Origin: Candidatus Kuenenbacteria bacterium
GTDB lineage: Bacteria > Patescibacteriota > Patescibacteriia > UBA2591 > PGYQ01
Direction: 5' to 3'
Length of the DNA stretch: 7,784 bases
Assembly (NCBI GenBank): GCA_016209005.1
Contig: JACQWZ010000110.1
Span: 1-7,784, forward strand
Of this stretch, positions 5,117 to 7,784 are shown piece by piece; position 1 is the first letter of the stretch; each line of letters begins with the position of its first letter. The position numbers and the translations under genes were made by a program. Below the pieces are notes generated by a model. The model was not told where the DNA came from. It did no database searches and worked only from the letters and a program-made list of their open reading frames with translations.

Positions 5117-5566
5117 TTAATGATCAAACGCTTCTATTTTGTCCCCTTGTTTTAAAGTAATAATCGCTTTTTTCCAATCCTTTGTTTTTCCTTGACTTTT
5201 CCCATGTCTTACATTTTTTCCCTTCACTTTTATAATATTAACTTTTACTGGTTTTATATTATAAACAGCTTGAATAGCTTTTTTTACTTCTATTTTATTG
5301 GAATTTTTAGCAATTTCAAAAACATATTGATTAAATGGTGTTAAATCGGTGGATTTCTCTGTGCTAATTGGTCTAATTAAAACTTTATAAGCGTCTTTAT
5401 AATTTATTTTATCACTTTTAACTTTTTTCTGTCCGTCAACTGACGGATCAATTTTTTCTACTTTTTTATCTTCTTTTGGTGTTTCTTTTGTTGTTTTTTT
5501 AAATATATTAAAAAATTTATTAAATAAACTTATAAATATATTAAAAATTTTATTAAATAAACTCAT
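5117..5566 (-). CDS. rplW: 50S ribosomal protein L23 (uL23) with N-terminal extension
   Basis: L23 sits at the exit of the peptide tunnel and is the docking site for trigger factor, SRP and the Sec translocon. The core begins near residue 58: YKVLIRPISTEKST (60-73), YVFEIAKNSNKIEVKKAIQA (81-100), VYNIKPVKVNIIKVKGK, and WKKAIITLKQGDKIEAF. L23 is usually about 95-100 residues; this one has 149 because of a leader of about 57. The leader starts with two near-identical 11-residue repeats, SLFNKIFNIFI and SLFNKFFNIFK, encoded by a 33-bp tandem repeat (5498-5563), then a charged linker. The first in-frame ATG (5564-5566) is the only Met before the core, so the extension is probably translated. A GTG or TTG nearer the core is not evident. 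Confidence 0.94.
   Translation of the reverse strand: MSLFNKIFNIFISLFNKFFNIFKKTTKETPKEDKKVEKIDPSVDGQKKVKSDKINYKDAYKVLIRPISTEKSTDLTPFNQYVFEIAKNSNKIEVKKAIQAVYNIKPVKVNIIKVKGKNVRHGKSQGKTKDWKKAIITLKQGDKIEAFDH
5431..5448. repeat. REP-like palindrome inside rplW
   Basis: GTCCGTCAACTGACGGAT carries perfect 6-bp arms (CCGTCA/TGACGG) around 2 bp. It encodes about residues 40-45 (DPSVDG) of the L23 leader. It resembles the intergenic palindrome at 3474-3491 (15 of 18 positions), so the leader may have grown by in-frame insertion of a palindrome. Confidence 0.7.
5498..5563. repeat. 33-bp tandem repeat at the 5' end of rplW
   Basis: Two 33-bp units, in frame, encode residues 2-12 and 13-23 of L23 with only two residue differences. 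The unit length is a multiple of three, so the repeat expanded without disturbing the frame. Confidence 0.85.
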
Positions 5567-5616
5567 ATAAATAAATTATAAATTATGAATTATGATTAAA
5601 TTCTAAATTTTAATTT

Positions 5617-5637
5617 TGTTAATTGTTGATTGTTGAT
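5617..5637. repeat. Heptad repeat (TGTTAAT/TGTTGAT) downstream of rplD
   Basis: Three 7-bp units, in the same order as the first three units of the tract at 1880-1907. They lie in the rplD-rplW spacer, in the region that would have encoded the L4 tail before the 70-bp duplication. Confidence 0.8.
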
Positions 5638-5650
5638 TGTTTTTTCGTCT

Positions 5651-5790
5651 TTCACTTTTAAATAAACTTCCTCTATTTTTTGAATCCCCCTTTTTGTAAT
5701 TAAAAAATATTTATACTTTATTCACTTTTAAATAAACTTCCTCTATTTTTTGAATCCCCCTTTTTGTAATTAAAAAATATTTATACTTTA
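5651..5790. repeat. Perfect 70-bp tandem duplication at the 3' end of rplD
   Basis: Bases 5651-5720 and 5721-5790 are identical over 70 bp. The rplD frame reads through the upstream copy (5721-5790), enters the second copy shifted by one base (70 is not a multiple of 3), and stops at 5711-5713. Perfect identity in non-coding sequence points to a recent event or to an assembly error. Confidence 0.95.
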
Positions 5791-6397
5791 ATAAGTCTAA
5801 AATATTTAAACAATCTACTCTGATCATCTCTATTTCAGGAACATTTTTCGTGGCGCGAATTAAATTTTCATTTTTACTTTCAAGAGCGATTAATATATTT
5901 TTTTTTATTTTTTTATTTTTTTTCTGTTGTTTTTTCTTTATCAATGGAAATAGTTTATTTAAATTATTTAATACTTTTAAAAATTCTTTTGTTTTTCCTT
6001 CTGTTAAATGCATTTTATCTAATACGATCATTAAATTACTTTTTGTTTTATCTGTTAAAACCATAAAAAGAGCTTTTCTTTTCATTTTTTTATTTATTTT
6101 TTGAGAAAAATTTCTTTCTTTTGTCGGACCAAAAACTATTCCGCCACCTTTCCAAAGTGGAGAACGAATTGTTCCGGCTCTAGCGCGACCAGTTCCTTTT
6201 TGTTTCCATGGTTTTTTCCCGCCACCTCGAACTTCGCTTCGAGTTTTGGTATGCGCTAAAACTTGCCTTGCATTAGCCATTTGGGATACCACGACTTGAT
6301 GAATAACTTCTGGTTTTATTTTTATATCAAAAATCGCTGGATTTAATTCTTGTTTTCCAACTTCATTTCCTTCTTGATTGTAAACGGAAATTTTCAT
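5711..6397 (-). CDS. rplD: 50S ribosomal protein L4 (uL4)
   Basis: L4 binds 23S rRNA and its long loop forms part of the exit-tunnel constriction with L22; in some bacteria it also represses its own S10 operon. The 228 residues show KISVYNQEGNEVGKQEL at the start, the tunnel-loop signature RGGGKKPWKQKGTGRARAG (57-75), SPLWKGGGIVFGP (79-91), and the closing TKRGIQKIEEVYLK (211-224). A Lys-rich insert KKKQQKKNKKIKK occupies 154-166. ATG at 6395-6397 gives the conserved start; the frame is open 40 codons further up through spacer repeats, which I reject. The last three residues (NKV) and stop come from the second copy of a 70-bp tandem duplication. Confidence 0.96.
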   Translation of the reverse strand: MKISVYNQEGNEVGKQELNPAIFDIKIKPEVIHQVVVSQMANARQVLAHTKTRSEVRGGGKKPWKQKGTGRARAGTIRSPLWKGGGIVFGPTKERNFSQKINKKMKRKALFMVLTDKTKSNLMIVLDKMHLTEGKTKEFLKVLNNLNKLFPLIKKKQQKKNKKIKKNILIALESKNENLIRATKNVPEIEMIRVDCLNILDLLKYKYFLITKRGIQKIEEVYLKVNKV

Positions 6398-6430
6398 AAG
6401 GATATAATTACAATAATTATAGTAAGCGAA

Positions 6431-6624
6431 ATAAAATAAGCAAAATTTAAGAAAATTTTGCAAAATCCTAAATCCCAATATCCAATGCCCAATAAAATTC
6501 CAAATCTCAAATCCCAAACAGAATACAATTAGGGTTTGGGGCTTATAGTTTGATTGGGTATTGGGATTTGGTTATTGGGGTTTGTTTAATAGTCATTTTC
6601 CGTTAAAATATTGAAATTCCGATA
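6431..6624. repeat. Foldback repeat element, copy B (upstream of rplD)
   Basis: Same orientation and nearly the same sequence as 4927-5110, with scattered substitutions, loss of one TCCCAAA unit, and about 20 extra bases near 6584-6604 before the shared end AAATATTGAAATTCCGATA. It starts 33 bp upstream of the rplD start codon, while copy A touches the rplB start codon. Its arms are again complementary, giving a long hairpin in the transcript. Confidence 0.9.
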
Positions 6625-6685
6625 CTATAAATAAAGATAACAAATAACCTAAGTAGTTAAAAATTTAAAGTGCAAAGTGTAAAGT

Positions 6686-6803
6686 TCAGGACTTACGCAG
6701 TTTAATCAAAAAATGGCTAAAGTTAGCGAAAATTGAATTTTTGTTAATTTTTCATTTTTAGCTAATATTAGCCAAATGCACATTAATAGTGCGTAACTCC
6801 TGA
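6686..6803. mobile_element. MITE-like foldback element
   Basis: Terminal inverted repeats of 15 bp match at 14 positions: TTCAGGACTTACGCA at 6685-6699 and its near-complement at 6790-6804. A nested inverted repeat (GGCTAAAGTTAGCGAAAA at 6715-6732 with 6756-6773, 15 of 18 paired) makes the whole element a hairpin. The trinucleotide AGT flanks both ends (6683-6685 and 6804-6806), a possible target duplication. It encodes no protein, so it would depend on a transposase in trans. It interrupts a heptad-repeat region. The MITE identity is inferred from structure. Confidence 0.65.
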
Positions 6804-6813
6804 AGTTATAATT

Positions 6814-6928
6814 TTAAGTTAAAAGTTAAAATACAAAAATGCCATTATTTTTAAATTTTAAACTAATTTTATTAAACTTTAAACTTTTAACTTTAACTTT
6901 GAACTTTTAATTTTAAACTTTTAACTTA
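6814..6928. repeat. Heptad-phased palindromic region
   Basis: AAGTTAA-type units at 6814-6827 face eight contiguous degenerate 7-bp units (TAAACTT and variants) at 6873-6928. The two sides are reverse complements in style (AAGTT versus AACTT), so the region can fold back on itself. Confidence 0.7.
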
Positions 6929-6933
6929 TTTTT

Positions 6934-6961
6934 AGCTGGTGCGGAGCAATTTAACAGGGTT
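6934..6961. repeat. REP-like hairpin repeat, half-copy 2
   Basis: Twenty-four of 28 bases match the reverse complement of 1117-1144, including GCAATTTAACAGGGT. Only one arm is present, so it cannot form the outer stem seen at 1118-1163. It lies 19 bp from the rplC stop codon. Confidence 0.75.
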
Positions 6962-6980
6962 GACATAATCCTTTTATAAT

Positions 6981-7607
6981 TTACGCTCCAACTATTTCCA
7001 CCAACGTATTTCTCGCTCCCGGGACCGCTCCTTTTAAACTTATTAAATTTTTTTCAGAATCAATTGAAACTACTTTAAGATTTTTTACTGTAATTCTTTC
7101 GTTGCCCATATGACCACCCATTCGCATTCCTTTAAAAACTCTGGCTGGTTCGGTTGATCCAATAGATCCTGGCATACGAAGTTGATCTTTGTGTCCATGC
7201 GAAGCGGGCGCTCCATGAAATTTATGTCTTTTTACCACTCCCTGAAATCCTTTTCCTTTTGATATAGCGCTTACTTTAATAATATCGCCGGGATTAAATA
7301 TACTCACATTAATTTTATCTCCAATTTTATATTCTTCTTTTTCATTTTTTGCTATTTTTTCTTTTTTATCTCTAAATTCTCTAATATATCTAAAATTTCC
7401 TAAATTTTTTAAATGCCCTGTTAAAGGTTTATTTATTTTTTTCTTTTCTCCAAATCCAATTTGAATAGCTTCATATTTATCTTTTTCTTGAGTTTTAACT
7501 TGAATTACAACGCAAGGACCAGCTTCTAAAATAGTTATTGGAATAACATTATTTTGTTCATCAAACACTTGAGACATTTCAATTTTTTTTCCTAAAATGA
7601 ATTTCAT
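6981..7607 (-). CDS. rplC: 50S ribosomal protein L3 (uL3)
   Basis: L3 is an early assembly protein whose extended loop reaches the peptidyl-transferase centre. The 208 residues show FILGKKIEMSQVFDEQNNVI at the start (3-22), VIQVKTQEKDKYEAIQIGFG (34-53), KGFQGVVKRHKFHGAPASHG (119-138), MPGSIGSTEPARVFKGMRMG (145-164), and NLISLKGAVPGARNTLVEI at the end. Length is typical. The start is ATG at 7605-7607. It is the first S10-cluster gene in the window; the expected upstream neighbour rpsJ is absent and a different gene ends 70 bp upstream. A perfect heptad repeat sits 6 bp before the start codon. No Shine-Dalgarno is seen. Confidence 0.97.
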   Translation of the reverse strand: MKFILGKKIEMSQVFDEQNNVIPITILEAGPCVVIQVKTQEKDKYEAIQIGFGEKKKINKPLTGHLKNLGNFRYIREFRDKKEKIAKNEKEEYKIGDKINVSIFNPGDIIKVSAISKGKGFQGVVKRHKFHGAPASHGHKDQLRMPGSIGSTEPARVFKGMRMGGHMGNERITVKNLKVVSIDSEKNLISLKGAVPGARNTLVEIVGA

Positions 7608-7613
7608 AATAAC

Positions 7614-7645
7614 TAGCTTTTAGCTTTTAGCTTTTAGCTTTTAGC
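7614..7645. repeat. Perfect heptad repeat (TAGCTTT) just upstream of rplC
   Basis: Four perfect copies of TAGCTTT plus TAGC run from 7614 to 7645, ending exactly where the 125-bp edge repeat begins. It lies 7 to 38 bases before the rplC start codon on the minus strand, so changes in copy number would alter the rplC leader. Confidence 0.95.
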
Positions 7646-7770
7646 GGCTGGCTTTGGTATAAAACTTTACCCCCCCTTATAAATTAATTTTAAATTTAAT
7701 TTGATGAATCAAGGTAATTTGTTTTTCAAATTCTGAATAGATTAACAGCTGTTCTTTTTCAATATTCCAT
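7646..7770. repeat. Right arm of the perfect 125-bp inverted repeat
   Basis: Exact reverse complement of 1-125. It includes the C7/G7 run (7670-7676), the TAA stop and the last 30 codons of an unidentified frame on the minus strand. Unlike the left arm, 14 further bases follow before the window ends. The inner edge, GGCTGGCTTTGG, could be an insertion-sequence terminus, but the other end of any such element is not in the window. Confidence 0.95.
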
Positions 7771-7784
7771 TCAACAAAAACAAA
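7677..7784 (-). CDS. C-terminal fragment of an unidentified protein (right copy, partial)
   Basis: The frame enters from the window edge and gives 35 residues beginning FVFVEWNIEKEQLL and ending FKINL, then TAA. It is co-directional with rplC and stops 70 bp before its start. It does not look like the C-terminus of S10, which would be expected here. The same 30-residue end occurs inverted at 2-94. A repeated gene such as a transposase would explain both copies, but the fragment is too short to assign. Confidence 0.4.
   Translation of the reverse strand, partial: FVFVEWNIEKEQLLIYSEFEKQITLIHQIKFKINL

Larger units (their letters stand above)
6398..6980. other. 583-bp non-coding spacer between rplC and rplD
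   Basis: This is the longest gene-free stretch. In plus-strand order it holds foldback element copy B (6431-6624), a heptad tract of the GCAAAGT type (6665-6685), a MITE-like element (6686-6803), a heptad-phased palindromic region (6814-6928) and a half-copy of a REP-like hairpin (6934-6961). I see no protein-coding frame with family features and no RNA gene. rplC and rplD are normally only a few bases apart. Confidence 0.85.

Noticed and set aside
5850..6104. Plus-strand open frame of 84 codons opposite rplD, looking like a membrane protein
   Set aside because: The Phe/Ile runs arise from the complement of Lys codons in L4; no independent evidence of coding.
6398..6517. Possible 40-residue N-terminal extension of L4
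   Set aside because: It reads through the repeat before rplD; the conserved L4 start is at 6395-6397.
205..7607. Alternative genetic code (TGA read as glycine, as in some Patescibacteria)
   Set aside because: All ribosomal proteins are complete with ordinary Gly codons and no in-frame TGA; stops are TAA or TAG.
7646..7700. A promoter for the cluster just upstream of rplC
   Set aside because: TATA-like hexamers are everywhere in this AT-rich DNA; I could not find a convincing pair of -35 and -10 boxes.

Overview
The window is a stretch of the S10/spc ribosomal-protein cluster, read entirely from the minus strand. In transcription order it holds rplC (L3), rplD (L4), rplW (L23), rplB (L2), rpsS (S19), rplV (L22), rpsC (S3), rplP (L16), rpmC (L29), a MazG-like nucleotide pyrophosphohydrolase gene, and rpsQ (S17). 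Gene order is the classical bacterial one except for the mazG-like gene between rpmC and rpsQ, which are normally adjacent. The usual flanking genes, rpsJ upstream and rplN downstream, are not in the window. The very high A+T content, Lys/Ile/Asn-rich proteins, lineage-type extensions (L23 N-terminus, L22 C-terminus) and repeat-filled spacers suggest an uncultivated bacterium of the Candidate Phyla Radiation (Patescibacteria, perhaps Parcubacteria-like). That placement is an inference from style, not from a phylogeny. The standard genetic code fits: stops are TAA or TAG and no TGA recoding is needed.

The proteins look ordinary; the DNA between them does not. S10 operons are usually tightly packed, but the ten spacers here add up to about 2.1 kb, and only about 68% of the window is coding. 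The spacers are filled with (a) short tandem repeats whose unit is 7 bp in nearly every case although the unit sequence differs, (b) long foldback repeats, including a pair of about 185-195 bp elements in front of rplB and rplD, (c) a MITE-like inverted-repeat element of about 118 bp, and (d) small REP-like palindromes, one of which lies inside the rplW reading frame. The 3' end of rplD carries a perfect 70-bp tandem duplication that changes and shortens the L4 tail. Stop codons of rpmC and rpsQ lie inside heptad repeats, so their C-terminal residues are translated repeat.

The two edges of the window (1-125 and 7646-7770) are a perfect 125-bp inverted repeat. Each copy contains the 3' end of the same unidentified reading frame pointing into the window. 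This could be two inverted copies of a repeated element such as an insertion sequence bracketing the operon, or an assembly effect at a multicopy repeat.

Functionally, the eleven genes supply parts of the large subunit (L3, L4, L23, L2, L22, L16, L29) and small subunit (S19, S3, S17), plus one probable nucleotide-pool enzyme co-transcribed with them. None of the start codons has a recognisable Shine-Dalgarno sequence; most are immediately preceded by a run of T.
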